Positions 28,543-38,375 of a stretch of 64,000 nucleotides of DNA are shown piece after piece. This stretch comes from Agrobacterium vitis. Lineage in GTDB: Bacteria > Pseudomonadota > Alphaproteobacteria > Rhizobiales > Rhizobiaceae. How positions within the stretch are numbered: the stretch's first letter is position 1; each line of letters begins with the position of its first letter. The stretch is from contig NZ_CP118259.1 of the NCBI RefSeq assembly GCF_013337045.2, positions 1 through 64,000 of the forward strand, in the 5' to 3' direction. The translations under genes were made by a program, and so were the position numbers. The notes beneath the pieces were generated by a model. The model saw only the letters and a list, made by a program, of their open reading frames with translations, searched no databases and was not told the DNA's origin.

Positions 28543-30141
28543 ATGTCCCTCGTCAAGAAGTTCATGACCGTTGGCGGCGCCACGCTTGGCAGCCGATTGT
28601 TCGGTTTTGCCCGCGAAACCCTGATGGCGGCGGCGCTGGGCACCGGGCCGATGGCCGATGTCTTCTATGCCGCCTTCCGCTTTCCCAACCTGTTTCGCCG
28701 GTTGTTTGCCGAAGGCGCCTTCAACGCTGCTTTCGTGCCGCTGTTTTCCAAGGAGATCGAGGCAAACGGACTGGATGGCGCCAAGCGGTTTTCCGAGGAG
28801 GTCTTCGGCGTCCTCTTCACCGTCCTGTTGCTGATTACCATCGCCATGGAGCTTTCCATGCCGCTGCTGGTGCGGTTTGTCATCGCACCGGGTTTTGCCG
28901 ATGACGCCGAGAAGTTTTCGCTGACCGTGCGGCTCGCCGTGGTGATGTTTCCCTATCTGATGTGCATGTCGCTGACGGCGATGCTGAGCGGCATGCTCAA
29001 TTCGCTGCATCACTTTTTCGCCGCCGCCGTCGCGCCGATCTTTCTCAATCTGGTGATGATCAGTGCGCTGTTTTATGCGCTCTACCATGGTGTCGAGCCT
29101 GTGGTAACGGCCTGGTATCTGTCCTGGTCGGTGCTGGTGGCGGGGATTTTGCAGTTGCTGGTGGTCTATATCGGCGTGCGCCATGCGGGGATCAGGCTCG
29201 GTTTCAAATGGCCGAAGATCACTCCGAATGTGAAACGGTTGCTGGTGCTGGCCGTCCCTGCGGCGGTGACCGGCGGCATTACCCAGATCAACCAGTTGAT
29301 CGGTCAGGCGATTGCCTCCTCCAAGGATGGAGCGATTGCCGCCCTGCAATATGCCGACCGTATCTATCAATTGCCCTTGGGCGTGGTGGGCGTTGCCGTT
29401 GGCGTGGTGCTCTTACCGGAGCTGGCGCGGGCGCTGAAATCTGATCATCAGCGCGAAGCCTTGACCATCCAGAACAGGTCGATCGAATTCGTGCTGTTTC
29501 TCACTCTGCCTGCGGCAGTCGGGCTTTGGGTCCTGTCTGATGATATCATCCGGGTGCTTTATGAGCGCGGCGCGTTTACCGCGCATAATACCGCCATCGT
29601 CGGGGCAATCCTCGCCTATTACGGCTTGGGCCTGCCTGGTTTTGTGATGATCAAGGCCTTGCAGCCGGGTTTTTACGCCCGCGAGGATACGAAAACCCCG
29701 ATGCGGTTCACCGGCATTTCGGTGGTGGTCAATTCGACGCTGGCCATTTCGCTGTTTCCGCTGTTGCAGGAGCGGGGCATCGCCATTGCGGAAGCGACGG
29801 CGGGCGCGATCAACACGGTTCTGTTGTTCACCATGCTGGTACGGCGCGGACATTTGCAGGTGGAATGGGCGTTGGTGTCCCGGGCGCTGCGGCTTCTGCT
29901 GGCGGCGCTGGTCATGGGCGCGGCGCTGATGGCGCTGTCGGGCTTTTTCGCGCCTTATATCGGCACCGGTTCGCCCTTCCTGCACAAGGTGCTGGTGCTG
30001 TTCATCCAGATCGGTCTGGCGATGCTGATCTATTTCTCGCTGGCCTTCCTGATCGGTGGTGCGGATCTCGGCATGCTCAGGCGCAATCTGAAGCGCAAGA
30101 GGCGGGCGACGACAAGCGAGGCCGCCGATGACGCAGAATAG
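28543..30141 (+). CDS. murJ: Lipid II flippase MurJ (MviN)
   Basis: MurJ moves lipid-linked peptidoglycan precursors across the inner membrane. The 532-residue protein has about 14 hydrophobic segments and the conserved MOP-superfamily start (GGATLGSRLFGFARETLMAA), RFPNLFRRLFAEGAFNAAFVP and a Lys/Arg-rich C-terminal tail. It starts 1 bp after the glnD stop, so the two are almost certainly co-transcribed. Confidence 0.95.
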   Translation: MSLVKKFMTVGGATLGSRLFGFARETLMAAALGTGPMADVFYAAFRFPNLFRRLFAEGAFNAAFVPLFSKEIEANGLDGAKRFSEEVFGVLFTVLLLITIAMELSMPLLVRFVIAPGFADDAEKFSLTVRLAVVMFPYLMCMSLTAMLSGMLNSLHHFFAAAVAPIFLNLVMISALFYALYHGVEPVVTAWYLSWSVLVAGILQLLVVYIGVRHAGIRLGFKWPKITPNVKRLLVLAVPAAVTGGITQINQLIGQAIASSKDGAIAALQYADRIYQLPLGVVGVAVGVVLLPELARALKSDHQREALTIQNRSIEFVLFLTLPAAVGLWVLSDDIIRVLYERGAFTAHNTAIVGAILAYYGLGLPGFVMIKALQPGFYAREDTKTPMRFTGISVVVNSTLAISLFPLLQERGIAIAEATAGAINTVLLFTMLVRRGHLQVEWALVSRALRLLLAALVMGAALMALSGFFAPYIGTGSPFLHKVLVLFIQIGLAMLIYFSLAFLIGGADLGMLRRNLKRKRRATTSEAADDAE

Positions 30142-30532
30142 GCCGGTAAAACGCATCGCCACCGTAACGCTTGTTGTGGACGATTATGATCGGGCGCTGG
30201 CCTTTTATTGCGGCAAGCTGGGCTTTGCCTGCAAAGCGGATATCGACCTGGGCGATGGCAAGCGCTGGGTGATGGTTTCTCCCGCTGAAGACGGTGCCGG
30301 GCTGCTTCTGGCGCAGGCGGATGGAGAAAAACAGCTGGCGGCAATCGGCAACCAGGCCGGTGGCCGGGTTGCCTTCTTTCTGGAAACGGATGACTTTGCC
30401 CGCGATCATGCGGTGTTTATCGCTGATGGCATCGCCTTTCAGGAAGAGCCGCGTTACGAGCCTTACGGCACGGTTGCCGTGTTCGAAGATCTCTACGGCA
30501 ATCTCTGGGACCTGATCGAGCCAAAATTATAA
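30128..30532 (+). CDS. VOC-family (glyoxalase-like) protein
   Basis: A 134-residue single VOC domain, with TVTLVVDDYDRALAFYCGKLG at the N terminus and FEDLYGNLWDLIEP at the C terminus. Its start overlaps the murJ stop by 14 bp, implying translational coupling. The metal ligands of glyoxalase I are only partly present, so a dioxygenase-like or binding role is possible. It is one of two small VOC proteins embedded in housekeeping operons of this window. Confidence 0.82.
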   Translation: MTQNRPVKRIATVTLVVDDYDRALAFYCGKLGFACKADIDLGDGKRWVMVSPAEDGAGLLLAQADGEKQLAAIGNQAGGRVAFFLETDDFARDHAVFIADGIAFQEEPRYEPYGTVAVFEDLYGNLWDLIEPKL

Positions 30533-30637
30533 TCGCGCCTCAGCCGTTCCCCGCTTGATCGAAAACGTCTGCCTGTGCATAAGCGCTGTAAATCCACACG
30601 AGGTATCAGGCCCTCCACAAGCCTGCTGAGGTCAATC

Positions 30638-31702
30638 ATGAGCGAATTTCAGCCGCTGGTTTTCTCCGGTGTTCAGCCCACGGGCAATCTCCATCTTGGC
30701 AATTACCTCGGCGCGATCCGCAAATTCGTCGCGCTCCAGGAGAATAACGACTGCATGTATTGCGTCGTCGATCTGCATGCGCTGACGGCGCAACTGGTGC
30801 ATGAGGACATGCGCGGCCAGATCCGCTCGATCACGGCGGCTTTTCTCGCGGCGGGTATCGACCCCGTCAAGCATATCGTTTTCAACCAGAGCCAGGTGCC
30901 GCAGCATGCCGAACTGGCCTGGATCTTCAACTGTGTCGCCCGCATCGGCTGGATGAACCGGATGACCCAGTTCAAGGACAAGGCGGGCAAGGACCGTGAG
31001 CAGGCCTCGCTTGGCCTGTTTGCCTATCCGAGCCTGATGGCTGCCGACATCCTTGTCTACCGCGCCACGCATGTGCCTGTGGGCGATGACCAGAAGCAGC
31101 ATCTGGAACTGACCCGCGATATCGCCATGAAGTTCAACCTGGATTTTGCCCAGCAGATCCGCCCGACCGGACTCGGCATCGATATCACCGTCGGCAATGA
31201 GCCGGTGCATGCCTATTTTCCGATGGTCGAACCGTTGATCGACGGTCCGGCCCCCAGGGTGATGAGCCTGAAGGATGGCACCAAGAAAATGTCGAAATCC
31301 GATCCATCGGATCTGTCGCGCATCAACCTGATGGACGATGCCGAGGCGATTGCCAAGAAGATCCGCAAGGCCAAGACCGATCCGGATGCCCTGCCAAGTG
31401 AAACGGATGGACTGGCCGGACGGCCGGAGGCCGATAATCTGGTTGGCATTTATGCAGCCCTTGCCGACAAGGCCAAAGCCGAGGTGCTGGCGGAATTCGG
31501 CGGGCAGCAGTTCTCGGTGTTCAAGCCTGCGCTGATCGAACTTGCTGTCGAGGTTCTGTCGCCGATCACCGGTGAAATGCGCCGTTTGACAGGAGATCCT
31601 GCGCATATCGATGCTGTGTTGCGCGATGGTGGTGAGCGGGCGCGGGTGCGGGCGGAAAAAACCATGACGGAAATCCGCGACATTATCGGTTTCGTGCGCT
31701 AA
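30638..31702 (+). CDS. trpS: Tryptophanyl-tRNA synthetase
   Basis: Class I aminoacyl-tRNA synthetase for tryptophan, 354 residues from the ATG at 30638, which has GAGG upstream; the open frame before it is not needed. The HIGH-type motif is [10 protein letters not shown] (14-23) and the KMSKS loop is [10 protein letters not shown] (about 215-224). The [10 protein letters not shown] and [11 protein letters not shown] stretches are typical of bacterial TrpS. Confidence 0.96.
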   Translation: MSEFQPLVFSGVQPTGNLHLGNYLGAIRKFVALQENNDCMYCVVDLHALTAQLVHEDMRGQIRSITAAFLAAGIDPVKHIVFNQSQVPQHAELAWIFNCVARIGWMNRMTQFKDKAGKDREQASLGLFAYPSLMAADILVYRATHVPVGDDQKQHLELTRDIAMKFNLDFAQQIRPTGLGIDITVGNEPVHAYFPMVEPLIDGPAPRVMSLKDGTKKMSKSDPSDLSRINLMDDAEAIAKKIRKAKTDPDALPSETDGLAGRPEADNLVGIYAALADKAKAEVLAEFGGQQFSVFKPALIELAVEVLSPITGEMRRLTGDPAHIDAVLRDGGERARVRAEKTMTEIRDIIGFVR

Positions 31703-31791
31703 GCTTTGATGATGATGCGTGGCAGGTGTCACGCGTCATCAGGTAACGGTTATCGGGGCCGGTCGATCCGGTCCGACGAACAGGGCAGGCC

Positions 31792-32283
31792 ATGGTATCG
31801 AAACGTCTATCGCGTCTTGACGGGCATCGTCGGAAATTTCTGACGGTCATCGACGATACGCCGGAATGCTCCCGCGCCGTCCATTATGCTGGAAGGCGCG
31901 CCAAGAATTCGAATGGCGGGCTTGTTCTGCTCTATGTGATTCCCGAGGGCGATTTCCAGCAATGGCTGGGTGTCGAGGAAATCATGCGGGCCGAGGCCCA
32001 GGAAGCTGCCGAAGCCGTTATGGCGAAATCTGCCCAGACGGTGCGTGAAACCATTGGGCTTGAACCGGAAATCGTCATCCGCGAAGGCAGCGCCGCCGAG
32101 CAGATCCAGGCGGTGATTGAAGAAGATCGCGATATCGCCATCCTCGTTCTGGCCGCAGGTTCTGCCAAGGACGGGCCTGGCCCGCTGGTCTCGATGATCG
32201 CCGGGCGGGCGCAGGCGTTTCCCATTCCGGTGACCGTGCTGCCGGATACGCTGAGCAATGAAGAAATCGATGCGCTTTGCTGA
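31792..32283 (+). CDS. Universal stress protein family protein
   Basis: A 163-residue Usp/adenine-nucleotide alpha-hydrolase-like protein: FLTVIDDTPECSRAVHYA (first strand and helix), GLVLLYVIPEGDF, and the C-terminal DIAILVLAAGSAKDGPGPLVSMIAG with a partial G-x2-G-x9-G-type nucleotide loop, ending in FPIPVTVLP. Function in stress survival is inferred from the family alone. It stands between trpS and the Nfu gene. Confidence 0.85.
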   Translation: MVSKRLSRLDGHRRKFLTVIDDTPECSRAVHYAGRRAKNSNGGLVLLYVIPEGDFQQWLGVEEIMRAEAQEAAEAVMAKSAQTVRETIGLEPEIVIREGSAAEQIQAVIEEDRDIAILVLAAGSAKDGPGPLVSMIAGRAQAFPIPVTVLPDTLSNEEIDALC

Positions 32284-32406
32284 TTGATGACGTCATCAGG
32301 TGATTTGTCTTTATTTGCAGCCAGTGCTTGAAGCAGGACATACGAAGAGTTATTTTTGAAGCATTCTAAATCGGACCCGGCTTGACCGGTTCGCAAGGAG
32401 TTTGTG

Positions 32407-32967
32407 ATGTTCATTCAGACGGAATCCACCCCCAATCCGGCGACTTTGAAATTTCTGCCGGGCAAGGTGGTGATGGAAAGCGGCACGGCTGAATTCCGCG
32501 ACCGGGAAGCGGCCATGGCCTCGCCACTGGCTGAAAAGCTGTTTGCCATACCCGGCGTCACCTCCGTGTTCTTTGGCTATGACTTTGTGACCGTGACCAA
32601 GGATAGCGCCGAATGGCCGCATCTGAAGCCGGCCATCCTCGGTTCGATCATGGAGCATTTCATGAGCGGTGCGCCAATCATGGGCAGCGCCGTTGCCGGA
32701 GATGAGGCGTCGGACGAAGAGTTTTTCAACGAGGGTGACGAGACCATCGTTGCCACCATCAAGGAACTGCTGGAGACCCGGGTGCGTCCGGCCGTCGCCC
32801 AGGATGGCGGCGATATCACGTTCCGTGGTTTCCGCGATGGCAAGGTGTTTCTCAACATGAAGGGTTCCTGTGCAGGTTGCCCGTCCTCCACCGCGACGCT
32901 GAAGCATGGCGTACAAAACCTGCTGCGCCATTTCATTCCCGAAGTGCAGGAAGTCGAAGCCGTTTGA
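32407..32967 (+). CDS. NifU-like Fe-S cluster scaffold/carrier (NfuA type)
   Basis: A 186-residue protein with an N-terminal Nfu_N domain (MFIQTESTPNPATLKFLPG) and a C-terminal NifU domain with the cluster-binding CxxC, Cys155 and Cys158 in GSCAGCPSS. Such proteins carry [4Fe-4S] clusters to targets such as lipoyl synthase and aconitase; MiaB and HemW in this window are possible clients. AAGGAG at 32394-32399 favours the ATG at 32407 over the GTG at 32404. Confidence 0.92.
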   Translation: MFIQTESTPNPATLKFLPGKVVMESGTAEFRDREAAMASPLAEKLFAIPGVTSVFFGYDFVTVTKDSAEWPHLKPAILGSIMEHFMSGAPIMGSAVAGDEASDEEFFNEGDETIVATIKELLETRVRPAVAQDGGDITFRGFRDGKVFLNMKGSCAGCPSSTATLKHGVQNLLRHFIPEVQEVEAV

Positions 32968-33045
32968 TGCGGTTTGGGGCGGCGTCCTTCAGGTCGCCGC
33001 GCTTTCGAGACATGTGAAACGTCAGGCTATGAAAAGCGAGCAGGC

Positions 33046-33735
33046 ATGATCCTTTTGGCAATCGACACCGCTGGCGTTGATTGCGCCGTTGGCCTGTATA
33101 ACAGCGCTCTCGACCGGATGCTGGCGTCCAGAAGCGAGACGATTGGCCGTGGTCATGCTGAAAAGCTGATGGGGATGATCGATGCGGTTCTGGATGAGGC
33201 ATCAACAGCGCTAACCAGTGTCGAGCGGGTTGCGGTCACCATTGGTCCCGGTTCCTTTACCGGCATACGTGTCGGCCTTTCGGCGGCGCGTGGCCTTGCC
33301 TTGGCGCTGGGTGTCGATATCGTCGGCATAACAACCCTTGCCGTTCTGGCGGCGGCAGAGCGCAGGCGGGGTGGCGCGGTTGCGGTGCTTGCTGCGATGG
33401 ATGCCAAGCGCGATGAAGTCTATGTTCAGGGTTTCAGTGCTGATGCAGTGGCGCTGGATGGTGCTCGATTGCTGTCGGTGGACGCATTTCGGGCGATGGC
33501 GGCCGAGTTTGTCAGGCATGGTGCAGGGCGCGTCACCGGTTCGGCATGCCGGCTACTGGAGAAAGACGCGGCAGGGGAGAGTGAAGAGGCCGCAACAGTA
33601 GAAGCCGATCACTTTCCGATGGAGGATATCGCCAGGCTTGGAGCGGTTGCGCAGGCCTCGGGCAAGCCAAAACCGCTTTACTTGCGGGGGCCGGATGTCA
33701 AGCCGCAGGCTGGTTTTGCCGTGGCGCGGGCCTGA
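33046..33735 (+). CDS. tsaB: tRNA threonylcarbamoyladenosine biosynthesis protein TsaB
   Basis: TsaB partners with TsaD and TsaE in t6A37 formation on ANN-decoding tRNAs. From the ATG at 33046 the 229-residue product starts with ILLAIDTAGVDCAVGLY and has the ASKHA-fold motif GPGSFTGIRVGLSAARG. The 24 codons upstream in frame are not family-like. In related genomes rimI follows immediately; here a 172-bp gap holding a palindromic-repeat copy separates them. Confidence 0.92.
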   Translation: MILLAIDTAGVDCAVGLYNSALDRMLASRSETIGRGHAEKLMGMIDAVLDEASTALTSVERVAVTIGPGSFTGIRVGLSAARGLALALGVDIVGITTLAVLAAAERRRGGAVAVLAAMDAKRDEVYVQGFSADAVALDGARLLSVDAFRAMAAEFVRHGAGRVTGSACRLLEKDAAGESEEAATVEADHFPMEDIARLGAVAQASGKPKPLYLRGPDVKPQAGFAVARA

Positions 33736-33790
33736 TCCCGTTTTGGAGCAGGATGGGCTGGTGGGTTTTTAGACGATAAACGCAATAAAG

Positions 33791-33848
33791 TTAAATCTGC
33801 TGCGTATTTTCACCATAAATCCCAGGTGATCTTAGGAATTATCGGGTA
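33791..33848. repeat. Degenerate palindromic-repeat copy between tsaB and rimI
   Basis: TTAAATCTGCTGCGTATTTT...CTTAGGAATTATCGGGTAA aligns by eye with TTATATCTGCTGCATAATTT...TTAAGGAATTATGCAGTAG of the copy near 40.0 kb, including the ATCTGCTGC lead-in. Confidence 0.6.
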
Positions 33849-33907
33849 ATCTGTACCGTGAGCATGTCGGAATAAACATATTTTATCCTGACTCTGGGGA
33901 GGGTCTT

Positions 33908-34405
33908 ATGCTTGAAACAATTTTTGCCCGTAAAGCCGAGTTTGAAATCGTCGCCATGGAGCTGGACGATTGCCATGACGTGTCGGAATTGCATGGCCAG
34001 CGGTTTTCGCAGCCATGGAATGATGGCGCATTCGAAAGCCTGCTGTTGCAGCCCAATGTCTTCGGTTTCGTGATTCGCCAGACCAATACGCTGATGTTCA
34101 AGCCGCAGCTCAGCGGTTTTGTGCTGGCACGCGAAGCGGCGGGCGAAGCGGAAATCTTGACGATTGCCGTGCATGAAAAGGGCGCCCGAAACGGTCTTGG
34201 CTGGCGGCTGATGCAGGGCGCGATGCGCGAAGCAAGAGTGCGCGGCGGCGAAATCATGTTCCTCGAAGTGGATGACGGCAATCACCCCGCTATCAATCTC
34301 TACCGCAAGCTGGGCTTTGAAAAAGCTGGCGAAAGACCCGCTTATTACGCCGATGCCAACGGTCGTCGCAGTGCGGCGCTTGTCATGCGGCGCGATCTTC
34401 GCTAA
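33908..34405 (+). CDS. rimI: Ribosomal protein S18 alanine N-acetyltransferase RimI
   Basis: A GNAT-family N-acetyltransferase of 165 residues. The acetyl-CoA-binding segment is ILTIAVHEKGARNGLGWRLM and the C-terminal part shows FLEVDDGNHPAINLYRKLGF, the NPAI-LY-K-GF pattern of RimI. An upstream GGGGAGG is well placed before the ATG. Position after tsaB and 37 bp before fur supports the RimI name. Confidence 0.86.
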   Translation: MLETIFARKAEFEIVAMELDDCHDVSELHGQRFSQPWNDGAFESLLLQPNVFGFVIRQTNTLMFKPQLSGFVLAREAAGEAEILTIAVHEKGARNGLGWRLMQGAMREARVRGGEIMFLEVDDGNHPAINLYRKLGFEKAGERPAYYADANGRRSAALVMRRDLR

Positions 34406-34442
34406 CTCGTGACTATCGAAATTCACGAGCAACCGGACCATC

Positions 34443-34871
34443 ATGACGGAGACGCCGAAAACGCTGGAAGAGCTCTGCGCGGAGCGTGGCATGCGCATGA
34501 CCGAACAGCGGCGGATCATCGCGCGCATTCTTGAAGGCTGCGACGACCATCCAGATGTCGAGGAGCTGTACCGCCGCTCCTCGGCGATAGACGCCAAAAT
34601 TTCGATCTCGACCGTCTATCGCACCGTCAAGCTGTTTGAGGATGCCGGGATCATCGCCCGCCACGATTTTCGCGATGGGCGCTCCCGTTACGAAACGATG
34701 CCGGAAGAACACCACGATCATCTGATTGATTTGAAGACGGGCGTGGTCATCGAGTTCCGCTCACCTGAGATCGAGGCGCTCCAGGAGCGAATCGCTCGGG
34801 AACATGGCTTCCGGCTGGTGGATCACCGGCTGGAACTCTATGGCGTGCCATTGGCGAAGGACGAGCCGTGA
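34443..34871 (+). CDS. fur: Fur-family metalloregulator (Fur/Mur)
   Basis: A 142-residue Fur-superfamily repressor: winged helix at about 5-85 (MRMTEQRRIIARIL, ISISTVYRTVKLFEDAGII) and a dimerisation/metal domain with the HHDHLI motif near residue 91. In many rhizobia the Fur orthologue responds to manganese and is called Mur, with iron control taken over by RirA and Irr; which metal applies here cannot be told. The distal Cys pairs of zinc-type Fur are missing. It is 37 bp after rimI. Confidence 0.9.
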   Translation: MTETPKTLEELCAERGMRMTEQRRIIARILEGCDDHPDVEELYRRSSAIDAKISISTVYRTVKLFEDAGIIARHDFRDGRSRYETMPEEHHDHLIDLKTGVVIEFRSPEIEALQERIAREHGFRLVDHRLELYGVPLAKDEP

Positions 34872-34902
34872 GCAGGGCAAGCTTTGGCTGTTCGTGGCAG
34901 CC

Positions 34903-35700
34903 ATGATCATCACCATCCGAACTGTCTTCATGCTGGCGCTGCTCGTCGCCGTCACGCTGATTATGTTGCCGCTGCAATTGCTTGGCCTGGCGTTTGACCT
35001 GAAAATACGACGGTTATTGCCGCGCTACTGGCACAGGTTTGCCTGTCTGGTTCTCGGTATCCGCGTGCGGGTGCATGGCCTGCCGGAACGGCAAAGGCCT
35101 TTGATGCTGGCCGTCAATCACTGTTCCTGGACCGATATTCTGGTGCTGAGTTCCATTGCCGATGTGGTGTTCATCGCCAAGATGGAAGTGTCCGAATGGC
35201 CGATTTTCGGGACATTGGCCAAGCTGCAAAAAAGCATTTTCATTCGCCGCGAGGAAAAGCGTTCTTCCGGTGAGCAGGTCAATGACATTGCGGCCCGCAT
35301 GGCGGATGGTGAAATCGTTGTGCTGTTTCCCGAAGGCACGACGTCGGACGGCAATCGGCTGCTGCCGGTCAAATCCTCGCTGTTTGGCGCTGCTTCCATG
35401 GCAGTGCCGCTTGCTCCTGAGGGCGTGGTCTATGTGCAGCCGGTTGCCATTGCCTATACGGGAATCCATGGCATGCCGATGGGCCGCTTCCATCGGCCAT
35501 TGGTCAGTTGGCCGGGCGATGTCACGCTTGGACCGCATCTGGCCGGTCTGCTCAAGGTGGCGGCGGTGGATGTCGATGTCTGCTTCGGTGCGCCGGTTGC
35601 CTATACCAAGGACAGCAATCGCAAACGGGTGAGCGCTACGGTGGAAGCGGAAATCCGCCGTATGCTGCTGTCAAAGCTGCTGGGACGGACGATCGAATAG
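34903..35700 (+). CDS. olsA: 1-acyl-glycerol-phosphate-type O-acyltransferase, probable OlsA
   Basis: A PlsC-family acyltransferase of 265 residues with an N-terminal membrane helix (about 5-27), the catalytic NHCSWTD (HxxxxD) motif and the glycerol-phosphate-site motif FPEGTTSDG. The gene between fur and miaB in Sinorhizobium is olsA, which O-acylates lyso-ornithine lipid; the same neighbours here suggest OlsA, but a phosphatidic-acid-forming PlsC cannot be excluded by sequence alone. The ATG at 34903 is chosen because longer starts overlap fur. Confidence 0.78.
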   Translation: MIITIRTVFMLALLVAVTLIMLPLQLLGLAFDLKIRRLLPRYWHRFACLVLGIRVRVHGLPERQRPLMLAVNHCSWTDILVLSSIADVVFIAKMEVSEWPIFGTLAKLQKSIFIRREEKRSSGEQVNDIAARMADGEIVVLFPEGTTSDGNRLLPVKSSLFGAASMAVPLAPEGVVYVQPVAIAYTGIHGMPMGRFHRPLVSWPGDVTLGPHLAGLLKVAAVDVDVCFGAPVAYTKDSNRKRVSATVEAEIRRMLLSKLLGRTIE

Positions 35701-35790
35701 CAGACTATAAAACAACGAACTGTCTGCCGCTTTCCATTGGGATGATGCGGTACTCTTTGCTAATGCCGATCATTGGTATAAAAGCGCGCC

Positions 35791-37224
35791 ATGACCCAGG
35801 AAATTTCAAGCCTTTCAGCATCGGTAGAGCCGGTGTCCGCCATGGTTGAACATACCTCTGCCCAGCAAAATCCTGCGCCGCAGAAGAAGGTGTTCATCAA
35901 GACCTATGGCTGTCAGATGAATGTCTATGACAGCAGCCGCATGGCCGATGCGCTGGTGGCTGAAGGCTATCAATCGACCGAGGATATGGAAGAAGCCAGC
36001 CTCGTGCTGCTCAATACCTGTCATATCCGCGAAAAGGCCGCCGACAAGGTTTATTCGGCGCTTGGGCGGTTGCGTGAAATGAAAAAGATCCGCGCCGCTA
36101 GAGGCGAGGAATTCATGATCGGCGTGGCCGGTTGCGTCGCCCAGGCCGAGGGCGAGGAAATCGTCCGCCGCGAACCGGGCGTCGATGTAGTTGTCGGTCC
36201 GCAGACCTATCACCGCCTGCCGCAGGCCCTAAGACGGGCGCGAAGCGGGGAGCGGGTGGTCGATACCGACTATGCCGTCGAAGACAAGTTCGAGCACCTG
36301 CCTGATCCAACCAAGATCGCCGGCAAGCGCCGGATGATCACGGCGTTTCTGACCGTGCAGGAAGGCTGTGATAAATTCTGCACGTTCTGCGTGGTGCCTT
36401 ATACCCGTGGGTCCGAGGTTTCCCGCCCGCTTGCTCAATTGCTGGGTGAAGCCCAGAGGCTGGTGGAAAGCGGTGTGCGCGAAATCACTCTGCTTGGCCA
36501 GAACGTCAATGCCTGGCATGGCAAGGGACCGGATGGGCGCGAGATGGGCCTTGGCGATCTTCTTTACAAGCTTGCCGAAATTCCGGGTCTTGCCCGGTTG
36601 CGCTACACGACCAGCCATCCGCGTGACATGGACGAGCGGCTGATCGAGGCGCATCGCGATCTGCGGATGTTGATGCCCTATCTGCATCTGCCGGTACAGT
36701 CGGGTTCCGACCGAATCCTGAAAGCGATGAACCGTCGGCATAAGGCTGCCGACTATATTGCGCTCGTCGATCGTATCCGCGAGGCGCGTCCCGACATCGC
36801 CATATCAGGCGATTTCATCGTCGGTTTCCCCGGCGAAACGGATGCTGATTTCGAAGACACACTGAAATTGGTCGAGCGGATCGGCTATGCACAGGCCTTT
36901 TCGTTCAAATATTCGCCACGTCCAGGCACGCCCGGCGCCGACATGCCCGACCATGTGGCCGAGGACGTGAAGACCGAACGGCTCGCCCGGTTGCAGGAAC
37001 TGTTGTTAAAACAACAGCATGACTTTGCCCGTTCGCTGGTGGGCCAGACCATGGACCTGCTTTTGGAAAAGCCGGGCCGGATGCCGGGGCAGATTATCGG
37101 CCGGTCTCCTTGGTTGCAGTCTGTGAATGTTGATGCAAAACCTTCGCAAATAGGCGACATTATTCAGGTACGAATCACGGATATCGGCCCAAACAGCTTG
37201 TTTGCCGAGGTGGCAGAGAGTTAG
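35791..37224 (+). CDS. miaB: tRNA-2-methylthio-N6-dimethylallyladenosine synthase MiaB
   Basis: MiaB is a radical-SAM methylthiotransferase modifying A37 of UNN-decoding tRNAs. The 477-residue protein has the N-terminal UPF0004 cluster domain (Cys41 in [25 protein letters not shown]), the radical-SAM motif GCDKFCTFC (Cys193, 197, 200), and a C-terminal TRAM domain. About 30 extra N-terminal residues precede the conserved part; an internal ATG at codon 18 is an alternative. It heads a compact miaB-phoH-ybeY-corC group. Confidence 0.95.
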   Translation: MTQEISSLSASVEPVSAMVEHTSAQQNPAPQKKVFIKTYGCQMNVYDSSRMADALVAEGYQSTEDMEEASLVLLNTCHIREKAADKVYSALGRLREMKKIRAARGEEFMIGVAGCVAQAEGEEIVRREPGVDVVVGPQTYHRLPQALRRARSGERVVDTDYAVEDKFEHLPDPTKIAGKRRMITAFLTVQEGCDKFCTFCVVPYTRGSEVSRPLAQLLGEAQRLVESGVREITLLGQNVNAWHGKGPDGREMGLGDLLYKLAEIPGLARLRYTTSHPRDMDERLIEAHRDLRMLMPYLHLPVQSGSDRILKAMNRRHKAADYIALVDRIREARPDIAISGDFIVGFPGETDADFEDTLKLVERIGYAQAFSFKYSPRPGTPGADMPDHVAEDVKTERLARLQELLLKQQHDFARSLVGQTMDLLLEKPGRMPGQIIGRSPWLQSVNVDAKPSQIGDIIQVRITDIGPNSLFAEVAES

Positions 37225-37265
37225 AGTGAGGGCAGGGACTGAATTCCGATAGGGAGCCTGATCGC

Positions 37266-38339
37266 TTGAACGCACCAGAAGTGGTAACCTCACCCTCGCG
37301 CAACACCAAAACCGCCGCGACCGACGCCAATCACTTCATCTTGACGTTCGAGAACAACCGGCATGCCAGCGAGCTTTTCGGCCAGTTCGAACAAAACCTG
37401 AAGTTGCTGGAGCAGCGCCTGAATATCAATGCCAGCGCGCGCGGCAATTCCGTCTCCATCTCCGGCGATATCATGGCCACCAACCAGGCGCGCCGGGCGC
37501 TAGATTTCCTCTATGCCAGGCTGCAAAGCGGCGGCAGCGTAGAGGCCTCCGACGTGGAAGGCGCGATCCGCATGGCGGTAGCCGCTGACGACCAACTGAC
37601 CTTGCCGACGCTGGAGCGTAAGGCCAAGCTCAGCATGGCGCAGATTTCTACCCGCAAGAAGACCATTGTTGCTCGCACGCCCACCCAGGATGCCTATATG
37701 CGGGCGCTGGAACGGTCCGAACTGGTCTTCGGCACTGGCCCGGCGGGCACAGGCAAGACCTATCTGGCCGTGGCGCAGGCCGCGCAATTGCTGGAACGCG
37801 GCGCCGTCGACAAGATCATCCTGTCGCGCCCGGCGGTCGAGGCGGGCGAGCGTCTGGGCTTCCTGCCCGGCGATATGAAGGAAAAGGTCGATCCTTACCT
37901 GCGGCCGCTCTACGACGCGCTCTATGACATGATGCTGGGCGACAAGGTGGAGCGGGCGATTACCGCGGGCGTGATCGAAATTGCCCCGCTCGCCTTCATG
38001 CGCGGACGCACGCTGGCCAATGCCGCCATTATCCTTGACGAAGCGCAGAACACCACATCCATGCAGATGAAGATGTTTCTGACACGTCTGGGTGAAAATT
38101 CGCGGATGATCATTACCGGCGACCCGAGCCAGGTGGACCTGCCGCGTGGCGTCAAATCCGGCCTGGTCGAGGCCTTGGATATTCTGGCGGGCGTGGAAGG
38201 TGTGTCCTTCGTGCGCTTCAAGGATGTCGATGTTGTGCGTCACCCGCTTGTCGGGCGGATCGTCAGGGCCTATGATGCCCAATATGCGCAGCCTGAGCCT
38301 CACTATACGCAGCCTCAAGAAGGCGAGAAGTCGGAATAA
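37266..38339 (+). CDS. phoH: PhoH-like ATPase (YbeZ)
   Basis: A cytoplasmic ATPase linked in many bacteria to YbeY and rRNA or RNA quality control. The 357-residue product has an N-terminal KH-like part and a P-loop GPAGTGKTYLA near residues 158-168, with Walker B IILDEAQN and TGDPSQVDLP. The start is a TTG at 37266 with GGGAG 8-9 bp upstream. The phoH-ybeY-corC-lnt order matches the widespread ybeZ-ybeY-ybeX-lnt cluster. Confidence 0.93.
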   Translation: MNAPEVVTSPSRNTKTAATDANHFILTFENNRHASELFGQFEQNLKLLEQRLNINASARGNSVSISGDIMATNQARRALDFLYARLQSGGSVEASDVEGAIRMAVAADDQLTLPTLERKAKLSMAQISTRKKTIVARTPTQDAYMRALERSELVFGTGPAGTGKTYLAVAQAAQLLERGAVDKIILSRPAVEAGERLGFLPGDMKEKVDPYLRPLYDALYDMMLGDKVERAITAGVIEIAPLAFMRGRTLANAAIILDEAQNTTSMQMKMFLTRLGENSRMIITGDPSQVDLPRGVKSGLVEALDILAGVEGVSFVRFKDVDVVRHPLVGRIVRAYDAQYAQPEPHYTQPQEGEKSE

Positions 38340-38375
38340 CCTGTTGCTGTGTCCTTGGTTGAGTGCGTGTCATTG

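Noticed and set aside
31708..31739. Hairpin GATGATGCGTG...CACGCGTCATC after trpS
   Set aside because: An 11-bp imperfect stem without a following T-run; not enough for a terminator call.
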